DNA from: Cacajao melanocephalus | Taxonomy: Eukaryota > Chordata > Mammalia > Primates > Pitheciidae | Assembly (NCBI GenBank): GCA_963573385.1 | Contig: CAUYLG010013766.1 | Coordinates: 57,939-121,938 of the forward strand | Direction of reading: 5' to 3' | DNA: 64,000 nt | Translations under genes and position numbers: made by a program | Shown: positions 12,913 through 28,104 of the stretch, piece after piece | Position numbering within the stretch: position 1 is the first letter of the stretch | Layout of the letters: each line of letters begins with the position of its first letter | Notes under the pieces: generated by a model | What the model was told of the DNA's origin: nothing | The model's input: the letters and a program-made list of their open reading frames with translations, nothing else | The model's database searches: none

Positions 12913-13394
12913 TTCAGATTTTTTCTATGTTTTAAATTTTAATTCTTACAAATGAAGACTATACCTTTGAGAAAGGACCAATAGGTAGTGCATTTTGAAC
13001 ATTAGGAACAATATACAGTTACTGAATCTAACAGATGGAGATGATTTTTGGAAAATGTAGTGTTAAAGAGGATATACTGACCACCATGTGATGTGGTTAC
13101 AGATGGCAAAATTTTGTAAAGCTATAATATATCATGATCTCTTAAATGATGAGAAATCGTTTGGACATTTCTGTTGGCTTCTTGATAGTAATATTTGGCA
13201 AGAGACTGCATGCATATATGTGCCTATGTATACAGCAAATATTTAATTACCAGTAGAAATGCAAAAATCTTAAATAGCCAATATTTGAACCTAACCCCAG
13301 AACAAGCTGTAATTTAATATTACCACAATATTGCCTTTTCTTTGTGTGGGTGTGGGGGGTGGTTTTTATTCCTTTTTGTAGTTGGGTCTACAGG

Positions 13395-13540
13395 CTCACA
13401 CCACTAGACTCAGCTGTTTTTACTTTTTTGTAAAGTTGAGGCCTTGCTGCGTTGCCTCTGTTGGTCTTGAACTCCTGGACTGAAGCAGTCCTCTCACCTT
13501 GACCTCCCCACATGATGGGATATGAGCCACCATGCCAAGC
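13395..13540 (-). mobile_element. Degenerate Alu-related fragment, antisense
   Basis: 'ggtcttgaactcctggactg', 'cctcaccttgacctcc' spacing and 'gagccaccatgccaagcc' fit an old Alu monomer; many changes. Confidence 0.55.
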
Positions 13541-13989
13541 CCTTTTTCTTTACTGTAGTGGTTCTTTGCACAAGCATAGTTGGCAATGAAGAATTTTTTT
13601 ATTCCTCCTGGGAACTTTTTCCTCAAATTTCATGGAAACTGAATCGTCATGAGTTAAATGGAAATTAGTATTCTGATGCTTTTTCCTTTCTTTTACAAGT
13701 TCCCATCCCAGGCTTCTTACACTGAATTCCTTATCTCTGCTTCATTCTTGAAGAAGGAAATGGAAGTGGGGTTTTGGATTCTACCGTGATAGAACAGAAG
13801 ACCTATAACAAGGCTAATCAGTACCCTTTGTTTCGGGGAAAGCCAATGAGGAGAGATCACTTCTCCTTCCACTTACTAACAATGAGTGTTCAACTAATAA
13901 GTTTAGCTTTTTATTTAACTTTTTATTTAAAAATTTCCAAAAGCACTGAATTGGTAAAGGAAATTTCTGGATTTACATTTTAACCTGAT

Positions 13990-14590
13990 ATTGTTCAGTA
14001 AATATTTGAATATCTACCTTGTGCTAGGTACAGTAATAGTCTCTGAGGAATACAGCAATAAACAAGATTTGAGGCCCTTAATGGGAGAGAACAATGTAAA
14101 TGATCAAACAAAATGCCGTGTCAGATCTGAAAGGCCCTACATGATTTGGTCTCCTGTGTACTCTCTAATCTAACCTCCCCTAGCCCTCTGTCCACTCTGT
14201 TTCCACCCTAGTCACTCTGACCTCTTGTTCTTTGAGTATTGCAACCATGTTTGCTCTAAGACCTTTGCACCAGTTTCTGTTATTGCCCTGGAACTCTTTC
14301 CCCACATACCTTACATGACTGTCTCCTTTCCTTTAGGACTCTACTCAAGGGTCTTCTCATCAGAAGCTCTTCTTTCATTACCACTCTAACTGAAGTAGTA
14401 CCCCCACTGTCAATATTTACTCCTTACCTTGCTTTGTTCTTAGCAAATTTTGTTATTGTCTGTCTTCTCCCTCTGTTCTGCAAGCTCTGTTGGAGCATGG
14501 AGTTTGTTTTCTTCTTTGCTGAATCATTAGCACTTAGAACAGTAATATGCACTCCATTGTTTGTTAAATAGGTGAACACAAGAATTGCCG
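13990..14590 (+). mobile_element. L2 LINE 3' region
   Basis: The order 'ccttgtgctaggtacagtaa', 'ctacatgatttggtctcctg', 'agacctttgcaccagtttct', 'ggaactctttccccacatac' and 'ctgcaagctctgttggagca' is characteristic of L2. No open frame remains. Confidence 0.7.
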
Positions 14591-15344
14591 TGATAGGGCA
14601 GGTATAGAGTGCTAAAGGACTGCATAGTATGGCCACCTAAACCATATGTGGGGTATCTACCAGGAAAGCCTCTGCAAAAAAGATGCGTACACAGAGGGTT
14701 TAATGGATGAAGGAGAGTTGGAAAGGTGGGGAAAGTGCAAGTTCATCCAGGGGCCAAGAGAGAGCTGGCAGAAGAGGTGTGTGTGTTTGGTGGGAATAGG
14801 GTGTATAAGACAAAAGATGAAGCTGGAATGGGAGGGACTAGGTCTTTGGGCCTTTATAAGCTAAGCCTCATTTTAAGGAGGTTGCTTGAGAGAGGAAATC
14901 AAAGGGTACTGGAAACTGGAGGTGAGATTGGAAAAAGGATGGAAGATTTTACTTTTATGTGGGATAACATAGTTACAACTCTTTCCCCCTTCCTCCCCAC
15001 ACCAACACATCCCATAGTGTGTGATAAAAAGATACCATTTTAGCAGAGGCAGTTTTCTCCTGGATCCTTAACACATTAGGAAATATTTTGGATGAGCATA
15101 CTAACTGAAAATCTGAAATGGATTTAAGACTTTTCTGGGAACTGAAATTTATGTAATGATGCTTCTCATTGTTAATACTTGACTTTAATTTCTTTTGGTT
15201 TGCCTTCTTGCCAGCATTCCAACTATGTCCTTTCTTTAAAAACATGGTCTTATGCATGTGAGTGAAACTGACACAACATGTGGCTAGGCTGTTCTATAAT
15301 ACTAACTTTCTTTTTTTCAGTAACATCTTAAAGGATACAAAGGG

Positions 15345-15470
15345 CATTTACATAAATTTTCTCATTTGATACAACAACCCTGTGAAGTAGATGGTATTAT
15401 CTCTAATTTTCAGATGAGGGAACTGAGATTGAGAGAGATGAACCTAATTGTATAATATCACATACAAAGT
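15345..15470 (-). mobile_element. MIR fragment, antisense
   Basis: 'acaacaaccctgtgaagtag' followed by 'ttttcagatgagggaactga' is the inverted MIR core. Confidence 0.65.
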
Positions 15471-15893
15471 TGCATCTCTCCCTGGTCTTTTGGCTCTAAA
15501 CCTATTTCTCATCAAATTTTCCTGATCTAAGGCTATGATTATTATTTGAAAGTCTGCTGCCCCATCTTATTGAATAAATACTGTGTTAAGTTCTATGTAA
15601 GATGCCAAAACTAAGGGCCTGTCTCTGTTTTCCAATTGCTATGGTCTTATTAAAGAAATGAGGCATTTCTTATTAAGAAACACTTACATAAAATAACTAA
15701 GGGCTGAGTCAAGTCTGTAATGTCTAGACAACTTACAGGGTGCTGCATGAACTCAGAATATTAGAGAAGCTTAGTGGAGAAAAGCCTCTACAGAAGGTAA
15801 TAACTGTGTCCGAAGAAACAAATGGGATAGTATGTGGAAGCTGAAATTTATTTCAGACAGAGAATGAAGGAAATACGTAAAGTGTACCGAAAC

Positions 15894-15932
15894 GAGATGT
15901 GTATGGAATGGATGAGATGTGTATGGAATAGA
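15894..15932 (+). repeat. Two-copy 20-bp tandem duplication
   Basis: GAGATGTGTATGGAAT is followed by GGAT and then repeated, with the second copy diverging at its last bases (GGAAT/AGAG). Confidence 0.8.
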
Positions 15933-16399
15933 GAGTGTTAAATGAAAATAACCATTGATTTTTCTTTTGTACTTAGATAAAAATTGTGCATTAATGAATT
16001 CTGGGGTGTGTGTGTGTATGTGTAGGGCTATTCCTAATTTAGCTAATAAACATGATCTTTTTGGAAATAATGCTGAAAGAAATACCTAGCCTAGGTGCTT
16101 GAAACTTGGCTAAGTGCTCAAGATAGTGAATATAGGAGGGGAAGTGGTCTAGGAAAAAGATTAATGAGTTAACTCTTAACATTTATATTTACAATTTATT
16201 TTTTTATCAGAGGTCTGCTGTAATGGGGGTGGTGGGTGGTGAAACTCCTTGTAGATGTTTTTACAAATTCACATTTGAAATCTAAGTAAGTTACATATCT
16301 CTTAAGAAAATATCATTCAGTTTTTGCCTAACATAATTAATAAGATGCCACCTTTTTCTCAGATTAGTTTTAAAAGGTAAAGAAGCTTCAAGGCCTAGC

Positions 16400-16655
16400 T
16401 TAGAGTTTTAAGTCCTTCAGCAATCTATCTCTAATTGACTCTTTCCTAAATCTGTGCTGGGGCCCTCTCCTGTGTGTTCTCCAGAACCATATATCCTTTT
16501 ATACCTATAAATAGCTATAAATCATAGCTTTATTATGATTATATATTCATATATGCCTTCCTTTCATCCAGATGCTGTATCTGTCTTTCCCACTGCTGCA
16601 TCCCCAGTACCCAAAAATACATATTTGTTGATGGAGTGATAGAATGAATGAATGA
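16400..16655 (+). mobile_element. L2 LINE 3' end fragment (probable)
   Basis: 'cccactgctgcatccccagt' and the closing 'atatttgttgatggagtg' with 'gaatgaatgaatgac' fit the L2 3' terminus. Confidence 0.55.
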
Positions 16656-17024
16656 CTTCGCGCTGTCACTGTTTATAACTGGGTGATCATTTGGTTGTCT
16701 GAAAGCATGCTCAGTGCTCTCTCCTTTGACTGGCTTTTCTGTTTTCATCCTGTAATGTATGTAGACTGTATGGTAGAATATTGAGTCTAGTTTGATGCAG
16801 GTAATGTAGAAGGCATCTTTTAGTAACCTTTGCTTCAACTGAGAATAATTTGTTGAGAAGTAAGCTTGCTAAGCTGCCTGCTTGGCTGCTGAATGGTTCT
16901 TTTACCCCTATATTAGAACAGTCTGGTCTGCTTACCAGGTAATATCTTCAGCACACATATTTCAATAAAATGAGCCCTTGTCTTGTCTTCCTAGTAGTGT
17001 TCTATGAGTTGTCCTGAGTCATTC

Positions 17025-17600
17025 AGTGATAATTGAGTGCCTACTATCTATCAGACACTGTTCTTGGTACTTCAGATACTACAGGGAACGAAAAAATAAC
17101 AATGTTTTTCATGAACATTATACAGGCAGATAATAAATAACAGTGAGCATATAAAAATAGAAATTACATAGTGTGTTAGCAGACAATAATCCTATGACTA
17201 AAAAGAAAAGGTAGAACAGGAAGGGGGAATTAGGAGTACAAGGGTGGGGGAAAGATAGAAGTTAAAATGGAGTCATAAGGGTAGGCCTTATTGAGATGAA
17301 TTTTGAGCAAAATTTTGAAGAAGTAGAAGAATTAGACCTGGGGATATCTAGAGGAAGAGCATTCCAGGCAGAAGAGGCAGTCAGTGCAAAGGTCCTGAGG
17401 CAGACTGCATAATATATTGGAACTGGAGCAAAGAGGCCAGTGTGGAGGTGAGTAAGAGCAAACTATGAAATCAGAGACATAACTGGGGGCAGTGTACTGG
17501 ATTATGTAGGACTTTATCTGCAATTGAAAGGAATTTTATGTTTTACTCTCAGTAAAATAAGGAGCCTTTTGAGGAAAGGAGTGTCCTGATCTGATTTTTA
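17025..17600 (+). repeat. Old interspersed repeat, class not resolved (copy 1)
   Basis: It contains 'gagtgcctactatctatcag', then 'ggaagagcattccaggcaga' and 'gcaaaggtcctgaggcagac', wording shared by a known ancient mammalian repeat class. A related piece is at 39480-39790. No coding frame. Confidence 0.5.
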
Positions 17601-19409
17601 TTTCCAAAGAATCACTCTGTCTCCTGTGTTGAGAATAGACTGTAATAATTCTCCAGGATCACTGGGTGAGTTGCAGAAGCTTGTGGTTACAAATTGTCAA
17701 TCGCTGTGATTCTTTTAAGTACCCTGTTTAAATATGTAAGAAATGCTTTTTTTTTTTTTTTTTTTTTTTTAGCCTTTTGGTAACTGCTTTGAATAGGATT
17801 ACTAGTAGTAAGAGATGCCAGTCTATAGCTATGGAAGACTTTTTTTTCTACATAGGTTCTTTCTGATTTTTTCTATGCTTTAAAAAGCCGAGGGTCTGGG
17901 GGAAAGGGGTAGGGATGGCGGTGCCGGTCTTAACAGTCGGGTGTTATCCAAGAAGTAGAAATGAAGCTGTAGAATGGGGTGCTGTCTAGAGTACTGAAAA
18001 GCATTTATGAGAGTTCTTCCTTCTTGCTGTGACAGTACATTTTACTCACAGGAGTCTCTTTGATAAATGTGATTTGTGCTCTCTATACTTTGATTAAATT
18101 TAAAGGAGACCGACTTCACCAGAAAAGTGCAAAACAAGATTTGTATCAGTCCATGAAATTCTCTTTTCAACTTTTAGCCTAATAAATTCCAGCTTACTTA
18201 ATTCCTTTGTAAAGATGTGGGAACTAGATAGCTTTCCAACCCTACTAAAGTCTAACCTTCCTTAATTTACTTTAGGTATTATATACATTGACAATATTAG
18301 GCATGTCTTTACTAAAACATAATTGAATAGTTTTCCAGAAACAAATACTGTAGAAACTATGTGACTCTCCACTAATGCCTCTTTTGGAATGTACTTACTT
18401 AAAATGTGCTCATCTATATTCCTTGTCCTCCATCCTGTTCATTATTTTTAGAAGTTGGTGCATCTTCCATAAACCATCAGCATTTTTGCATGTTGCTTGC
18501 TTTTGTTCCCTGTTGCAAGACTTATTTGGAAAATCTTTCTATATGGGAGTTAGAATTTAACAATTGGTGGTCATGGATTGGTCTTTGGGTCTCCTGGAAA
18601 CAATGTATAGTGATTAGGTTAGTTCCTGCAAGATGCTTCTGCCATAAATAATGCCTTTATTTCATTGCAGCTTAGTAGTAATGCTTGATAGCTATTACTG
18701 TATAGATTGATTAATCTTATAAACTTGCATAATGTTTTGGCAGTCTCACCCTCACTCTGTATGTTTTAGTGATAAAATGGATATGGTCTCTGAGTGGGGA
18801 GGGATTTGAGAGAAATTACAGAGTGGTAAAATGTTCTAACTAAAAGCATGCTCTCTCCCTTGGGCCACGCAGTCAGTAGTGGTCCTCTGGCTGCATAAGA
18901 TTTCTTAAGTCACTGGTAACCATGTAAACACAATAGTTGTGCTTGAAGTTACTATGGTTTCATTAGAAATTTTGCCTAACACCTTTGTGAACTAGCTCAG
19001 GCATATTAGTTAGGACTTTTAGGTTTTATTCAAAGATAAGTTATGTTTGTCTCTTCTCTGTAAAATTATTTAGGAAAGTTGAAAGAATAACCCTGTTATT
19101 ATGCAATGTCAAAAAATATAATTATGTGCAAAGCAGTCTTATAAGACTGAAATTGGATTCTTTCTTCCTCAGTTTATGCATCTATTTGGAGTTAAAAAAT
19201 ACAGTGACTATGATTAGGACAGAATATTGCTGTGTTCTTGCCAGCCTTCTTTATTAGTTAAGATTAACTTTGACAGTAAATACAGAATTGAGAATTATTA
19301 AGGAAATTACTCAGATATATTGCTTCCCTAGTTATTGTGACATTTATACAAATTTTTAAACAGTTCATTCCCTTGATGTAAATTTTGTATTAGCTGAAAG
19401 AATTGTTGG

Positions 19410-19670
19410 AAGAATATGTGCTGTGATTAAGGTCATGGTCTGTAGGGTCAGACAGTTTTAGATTCAACTCCCGACATTCCTACTCTTTTTGACCATGAGT
19501 AGATGGCTTATCCTTGTTCTGTCTCTGTTTTCCTTGTCAATGAAATGGGAATGCTAATGGACATTATCTCACAGAGTTATTGGAAAGAGTACATGAGACA
19601 TGGACATAATAAACTGCTTACTGCAGTGCTGGGCACAGAATAAGTGCTAGTTAGTGCCATTGGTTATATT
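19410..19670 (+). mobile_element. MIR SINE
   Basis: 'gtagggtcagacagttttag' then 'tgtttccttgtcaatgaaa'-like core and 'tgctgggcacagaataagtg' give nearly the full MIR order. Confidence 0.65.
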
Positions 19671-20169
19671 ATGTTGAGACTGGAACATCTCTTAAATCCA
19701 AACATTTCAGTCTCATTTACTTATTAAATTATGTTTAGAGTCTACTCTTTCCTCAAAGCAGTAGAAACATGCAAGTTTTAAACATACGAAATGCTAAAAT
19801 CTTACCTTAAGGTTACCACTAGGTTAAGTCCCGTTGATCTTCATGAAATTGAGAACTGACCATGGCTGCCCTACAGGGAAATTATGACAGAGAAAAAAAT
19901 ACCATTCCTCTTGGAGGACAGAAAGGAATAAATATAGTGTATTAGTTGTATGTGTAGGTCACACATGTTTATTCTTATAATACATTAATAATAGATCTAA
20001 ATTACTGACCTGCTTTCCTCCAAAATTCATAAAAAATGAAAATAGAAATGAAATGAAATCAGCATTCTTTATAGTTCAGCTGATATATATTATTACCCAA
20101 CCTCAGGAATAAAAATGCTTCTTAGACGGTAAATAAAACTCACCCTTATTTTTAAAAATTCAGCCTCTT

Positions 20170-20442
20170 AGCCAGGTGCAGCCTGTAATCCCAGCACTTT
20201 GGGAGGCCGTGGTGGGAGTTTGAGACCAGCCTGACCAACATGGTGAACACTGTACTAAAAATACAAACGTTAGCCGGAGCCAAGTGTGGTGGTGCATACC
20301 TGTAATTCTAGCTACTCGGGAGGCTGAGGCATGAGAATTACTTAATCCTGGGAGGCCTACATTGCAGTAGCTGAGATTGCACCACTGCACTCCAGTCTGG
20401 GTGACAGAGCAAGACTCTGTCTGCCAAAAAAAAAAAAAAATT
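20170..20442 (+). mobile_element. Alu, sense
   Basis: 'agccaggtgcagcctgtaat' to 'gactctgtctgcc' and an A14 tail; a small deletion lies in the left arm ('ggtgggagtttgagac'). Confidence 0.92.
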
Positions 20443-20925
20443 TCAGCCTTTTTAGTGCCGATCTGCTTTTTATGTTTCCAGAGCTGTGTAATACAGTAAT
20501 GAGTGGGTTAAGGCATTGTGTCTAGAATATGTGTGGTGAACCTGTTGGACTTGAATGTAATCATTCCCTAATCTTACTACATAAAGATGGGATTAATAAC
20601 CAGCACCACACCTGTGAGGAGAAGTTCTGGAATGCCTCATCTTGCCTCCAGATAAAACATGTTCCTCCTTCCTTTATGGTAAATGCAGGAATATTGTCAA
20701 TGAACAAAATCCTTTTACCAGTCATTCCTGAAAAAGAGAGTTTGAAAATCAAAAAATACTTCTATTTTAGGACCTATAACGTGGAAGTCTTACAATGAGT
20801 TTAGTCATGCACTAAGTTATACTGTATATTTGTCATGCAAGAATAACATTTTTAAGAAAACTGATACTGACACATGTATCTTTCTAATTCCTATCTTTGC
20901 TTTTGTTATTTTCTTTTCTCTTTTA

Positions 20926-21025
20926 TTTTTTGTAGAGGTGGGATTTCCCTGTGTTGCCCAGGCTGATCTCAAACTCCTACTTCCGCCTCCCAAAGTGCTA
21001 AGATTATAGATGTGAGCCACAAAGC
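20926..21025 (-). mobile_element. Alu fragment, antisense
   Basis: 'ttttttgtagaggtgggat' to 'gtgctaagattatagatgtg'; only the left-monomer end remains. Confidence 0.75.
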
Positions 21026-21131
21026 TCATCCTGTTTTCTTTTTTCTTGAGATAACCTGGAAAAAGATGTCAAGTAGGAATGAGTATGAAATGTTTAGAAT
21101 AGATGGCAGGTAGTTAAGTTAGAATAATAAT

Positions 21132-21388
21132 GGTGGGAGGCTGAATTGGGAGGATTGCTTGAGACCAAGAGTTAGAGCCCAGCCTGGGCAACATAGTTAG
21201 ACCCCCATCTCTAAAAAAAAAAATGTTTTTCAAATTAGCTGGGCGTACTGGTGCACACCTTTAGTCCTAGCTACTCAGGAGGCTAAGGTGGGAGGATCAC
21301 TTGAGCCCAGGAATTTGAGCTTGGAATGAGCTACTATGATTGTGCCACGCATGACAGAGCATGACCCTGTCTCTAAAAAAAAGAAAAG
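21132..21388 (+). mobile_element. Alu, sense, 5'-truncated
   Basis: It begins within the left arm ('gtgggaggctgaattgggag') and ends 'ccctgtctctaaaaaaaaga'. AluJ-like divergence. Confidence 0.85.
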
Positions 21389-21543
21389 AATAGTGATGTT
21401 GAAAATGAGGTAATGAGGTGCCCCTCCTCAGCCCCCCCCACCGCCAAAAAAAAAAGAGTACTTGTTAACTTTTAGCTGTCATCATGGTACAGCTACCATT
21501 TTAAAGGAAGGGTGGCCTTCCCTTAAAAACTTATAAAAGTCAG

Positions 21544-21870
<327 letters not shown>

Positions 21871-21913
21871 TTAGGGGTTCTAGATTGTTAAGTAACTTTT
21901 CACTAATTTCTAG

Positions 21914-22025
21914 GTATCTGGTGACCCATCTCATGGGGGCAGATCTGAACAACATTGTGAAATGTCAGAAGCTTACAGATGACCACGTTCAGTTCCTTAT
22001 CTACCAAATTCTCCGAGGTCTAAAG
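21914..22025 (+). CDS. MAPK14: MAPK14 exon 4: gatekeeper, hinge, helix D-E
   Basis: This 112-nt exon finishes Val102 and encodes Tyr103 to Lys139. It includes the gatekeeper Thr106, the hinge residues His107-Leu108-Met109-Gly110 that contact ATP-site inhibitors, Asp112, and the helix D/E segment with Cys119. The acceptor CACTAATTTCTAG has a modest pyrimidine tract and follows an Alu closely. The donor is AAG|GTACAG. The exon enters in phase 2 and ends in phase 0. Confidence 0.98.
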
Positions 22026-22713
22026 GTACAGATAATATAATAATTTTAAAAAATGAATTCTCCCTTTCTCGGCTTAAACAAATAAACAAGTAAACAACTT
22101 TTCTTATGGAAAATTCAAACACACAAAATCACAAGTAAAAGTCATAGTACAATAAACTGCCATATTCACTCATTGACAACAGTTTTTATTGACATATAGC
22201 CAATAATGTTTCTTTTGTATTTCCTAAGCCCTGGATTATTTTAAAGCAAGTCTAGATGTTATATAATACCACCCATAGATACTTCAGTATGCATATCTAA
22301 AAGATAAGGACTCTTCATTCTTACATCTAAACAGTAATTTATTGATGTAATCTAATATCTGGTCAGTGTAATGTTGAGATTTTAAAAACATCAAGGAAGA
22401 CTAATTTATTTATTGATTGGAGGGACAGATAAACAGTATTTTAAAATTAAACCATCTTTGATATTTAGCTGCTTTGAGTCCTATTGAGCTCCAGAGTACC
22501 AACCAGAAAATAGATTAAAAGCTCAACTGAGTGGAGTCAATAGCTGTGGAAATTATAGTTATGGTAAATGTACTCAATACTGATAGTTATTTATGCTAAT
22601 TTCTAATCTTACTGTTAACACTAGTAGTTCTTATTGATTCATGAAAATATGCAGCAAATATATAATACGACAATAGAAGGTTGGAATAACTTTGAGTTTT
22701 TTCTCTTTTGCAG
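22026..22713 (+). other. MAPK14: MAPK14 intron 4
   Basis: A 688-nt intron. The part at 22085-22350 looks like an old LINE-type repeat ('cttatggaaaattcaaacac', 'aaaagataaggactcttcat'); the rest shows nothing recognisable. Confidence 0.85.
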
Positions 22714-22743
22714 TATATACATTCAGCTGACATAATTCACAGG
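22714..22743 (+). CDS. MAPK14: MAPK14 exon 5: 30-nt exon, Tyr140-Arg149
   Basis: A 30-nt, phase-0 exon encoding YIHSADIIHR, the end of helix E and the His148-Arg149 of the HRD catalytic motif. The acceptor is CTCTTTTGCAG and the donor is AGG|GTATGT. Its skipping would keep the frame but remove HR of HRD, predicting a dead kinase. Confidence 0.98.
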
Positions 22744-23076
22744 GTATGTATTGTGTCTTTGATTACATTATTTTGGGGAAGTGGGGTGAGGGTGGAAGAA
22801 TGGCATTTAGCCAAGATCCTAATCTAAACTTACTTTAGCCATTGAAATGTTGATTGATTGCAACTTTTCTCCAGGTTTAGACTGATTAAAGAAAGAAGAT
22901 GTATAGGTTTTTTTCTATGTAAGGCTAATGTGGACTAGATTTTGACTGTAGGATGGAGATTGTCTTTTGATAGCTGGATGAAGTCTTTTATGTCTAGTTC
23001 CTCATTATTTCCTGTAGGAAGAGAATTGATCATGCATTATAAAGTTGATCCTGTCTTCTCTGTACTTGTTTCCTAG
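22744..23076 (+). other. MAPK14: MAPK14 intron 5
   Basis: A short 333-nt intron with no recognised repeat; it ends in GTTTCCTAG. Confidence 0.9.
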
Positions 23077-23124
23077 GACCTAAAACCTAGTAATCTAGCG
23101 GTGAATGAAGACTGTGAGCTGAAG
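23077..23124 (+). CDS. MAPK14: MAPK14 exon 6: catalytic loop, Asp150-Lys165
   Basis: The 48-nt phase-0 exon encodes DLKPSNLAVNEDCELK. Asp150 is the catalytic base completing HRD, Lys152 and Asn155 complete the catalytic loop, and Glu160-Asp161 form the ED docking site. Cys162 also lies here. The donor AAG|GTAAAA is weaker than its neighbours. Like exon 5, it could be skipped in frame, with loss of catalysis. Confidence 0.98.
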
Positions 23125-23639
23125 GTAAAATGAAGAGACGTAGTCTTTGTTTGCTTTACTTTGAGATTATATGTTTGACTAAGCAGGCAAACTTCCATAG
23201 GGAGTAGATTTATGAGCCATGACTATCTGAAATTCATATTGTTTTTATTATCAGAGTTTGAAATTTAAAACATTTCTCAGTGAGCTAAGTAACATTAGAA
23301 GTAGCATCACTTGCTTTTATTTTAACATAAAGTTAAATTAGAAATTTAATATATTAATCGTAATAAAGGAAGATAATAGTCAAATACCAAGTAAGCAATG
23401 CTGAAGAGGTGATAACTAGATTAAATAGATTTCTAAGAGGAAAAATGGCAGAAACCTATCTAGTCAAAATAATTCAAATAAAAGATAAGTGAATTGTTTC
23501 TAAAGAGCAAGTAGCTCTAGAACTTGCTTTGTTCCATTTCATTTTTTTAACTTAAAAAAATTTCCATTAAAATGCAACATTTTATGTACAGTTTGGCAGA
23601 ATTATATATCCACTTAACTGTCACATTTATGATAAATAA

Positions 23640-24360
<721 letters not shown>

Positions 24361-24479
24361 CTTTTTGTAATTTCAGTTTTTTGAGTTACCACTGTATGTT
24401 TACCATGCACTCTAAGCATGGACCAGGAAATCTCTTTATAAAAATGCTATCTTGTTTTCCTTTTTAAAAAGGCAACAGA

Positions 24480-24498
24480 GTTGTTGTTGTTGTTGTTT
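24480..24498 (+). repeat. (TTG)n microsatellite
   Basis: About six GTT/TTG units, 58 bp before exon 7. Confidence 0.9.
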
Positions 24499-24556
24499 TC
24501 CTCCCTTGCCTGTTGATAAGTCTTAGCAGTTTGTCTGTTCCTCTTCTGCCCTTTAG

Positions 24557-25315
<759 letters not shown>

Positions 25316-26554
25316 AAAAGTTTTGGATTCTTGTTTCTTATTTGTATTCCGGTGTCCATGGATATATACTCCTTTTACTTATCTCTAGGGAAGGCTCTCA
25401 GTTTTTTTGCTTTTATAGTCCAGATAATATGTTATGAGGTCTTCCTTCTTACTGAGTAGCTTGCTTTGCCAAGAAAGAGTCTTCAGTTTACTTTCATGAG
25501 TTGGAAAAAATTCCTCATAATCCGAAAAACCCTTCAAATCTGTCATCTTTTTGCAACAAACCCTTACTAATCATCCCACAGTGGTTCTGAGACCTGAGCA
25601 TACTCATGAAAAGCTCCGGATCCCAATAACAGGTTTAGTTTACTTGTATAAACACTTAATGAGTACAAGATACCCATTTATAGGGTGTCTTGCTATTATG
25701 TTTGTTTTATGTATTAAAAAGGCTATGTTTGGTATCTGCAATGATATACTGTTAATTTGTTACGTTTATTGTTTGACAACAAATAGTAAAAGCAAGAAGT
25801 GACAAGGTTACCCTGTCATGTGCTTTTTTTTTTTCCCCAGCACAACTTTATCTCAGATTGCAGCCAAACCAATTAATTTACTCCTGGACTTACCATCTAG
25901 TTTATGGTTTATTATAACCCCTTTATTTTAGCTCCTTTTCTATCTGCGGTGTGCTTGTTTCATGGTTTAGTAATAATGTCATGAAAATGTGATTTGTTGG
26001 ACTTCTCATCTGTTCTACTTATGGAAGATGTTTAGGTAAGAAAGAATGTTAAAACATGTGTCTAGAATTAGTTTTGGGGATTTTTTTTTTTTTTTGATAT
26101 AATTGAGTTAACTAGCGTTCAAGTAGTTTTGGTTGGGCTATTAGATACGCTGCAGTTACCTCCGATCTGTTATGCCTAGAGATTAAAAAGCCATTTTAGT
26201 CCGTTACCTAAATACACTCATTGAGTTTATAAACCAGAATGTCAGTTCACTTGCTCACAGTTTGGGATATACTTCTATAATGACTATGATGTTTATGATA
26301 CCTACCCCTGTGTTGTCTCCTGCCACAGAGAATCTACTTTCATTATGAACTGAAAAAACCTCTATTTCTCAGGAAAAGCTGTTTCTTTCTCTCTGAATGT
26401 TACTGGATTGATACAGACTCCCTGTACTTCAGGCTCCTTGTACTTAGCTTACCTTATTACTCCCTACCTCTGGATTTTAAGTTAGTTTAATACCTAGTAT
26501 TTCTCCTTTGTCCTTTGCTTCATTTACCTTATATCTGTTTCTCAGAAATTTGGG

Positions 26555-26585
26555 GTGTGTATGTGTGTGTGTATACACACATATA
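26555..26585 (+). repeat. Short (TG)n/(CA)n microsatellite
   Basis: 'gtgtgtatgtgtgtgtgtat' runs into 'acacacatata'. Confidence 0.85.
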
Positions 26586-26827
26586 TTACAGTCCAAGGTA
26601 AGAGAATTAGGGAAAATTTATACTTTCCCCTTTCCTCAGGTACATATCTCAGAGTCCCATCCTTGGTTTGCCCTCTGGAATAGCTGCTATCCTGATGCTA
26701 TTCTCTGTTCTCTCCTCCCTTTCCTCTTTTTGTGTCTGTATCTCCAGCTACCCATTCAGTCAGTCACAGACCTCCATGCCTGTGTAGACACACAAGGTGG
26801 CAAAGGGAGAAAGACGGTACAGCACAC

Positions 26828-27050
26828 AGGTTAAGCACATGCTCTGGAGTCAGACTTCCTGGATTTAGATCGTAGCTCTTTTATTTCCAGCTATGTAACT
26901 TTGAGCAATTTTTCTAACCTCTGTGCCTCTCAGTTTCCTTAACCATAAAATGATAATAATCATACATACTCACAAGGTTGTTGTAAGAATTCAGCCAGAT
27001 AATAACTGGAAAGTACTGAGACAAGCCTGTCAGTAAATGTTAGCCATCAC
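26828..27050 (+). mobile_element. MIR SINE
   Basis: 'ggttaagcacatgctctgga', 'gtcagacttcctggatttag', 'ctcagtttccttaaccataa' and 'gttgttgtaagaattcag' follow the MIR consensus in order. Confidence 0.8.
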
Positions 27051-27334
27051 GTTCAGTAATGGCCTTTGTAAGACATTACCCCTTCACCCCCCACTGTATT
27101 GTCTACCTATGAATCATTAATGGTTTTTCGTTTGTTTGTTTTGACAGGTAGGAAAGGATGGGTCCCTTGGCAGACTAGTGTTAAAAAGTTTTCAAAGCAA
27201 TGTTGGTCTTGTGCCCTTATGGTTCCGTCTCACAGACAGCTAGCTGTCTATTCCCTGATGGCATGACCCTTTTAAACGCTAACTTTCTGCCTGTAGGAAG
27301 TCTTCCCTTTGTCCCTATGTCTTTTTCTTCTGCG

Positions 27335-27680
<346 letters not shown>

Positions 27681-28104
27681 GGGGATTCATTTTTTAATAC
27701 ATGAGAATTCATTTCACAATTTTGGTTTTAGTAATTTATTGTTTGTATTCTACTTGGTTCTTTTTGAGACAGATATTCTCTCCTGAATTGTAAACGTCAA
27801 ATTCAAAGGATTTGTATTTGTAATATACTTAACCTTCTCTTGTAAGTTTCCATTTGTGTAGAGACAGCTTTGGTTGCCTGACAAGAAGAAAAGAGGAAAA
27901 TGTTTCCCATTATCTTTTCCTGCCTGAACTATACAGTCACTTGTGTTCTGGCATAGTGGTTCTTAACCCTCACAGTTATTCTAGCAGCATAAAGAGACTG
28001 TTACTTCCCCCATCAAATCAACATGGTACCCTAGGATTTCTCCTTCGTTTTTTGTTTCATTCACCTTTTACTTGTTTCTTAGAAATTCGGTATATATAAT
28101 TAAC

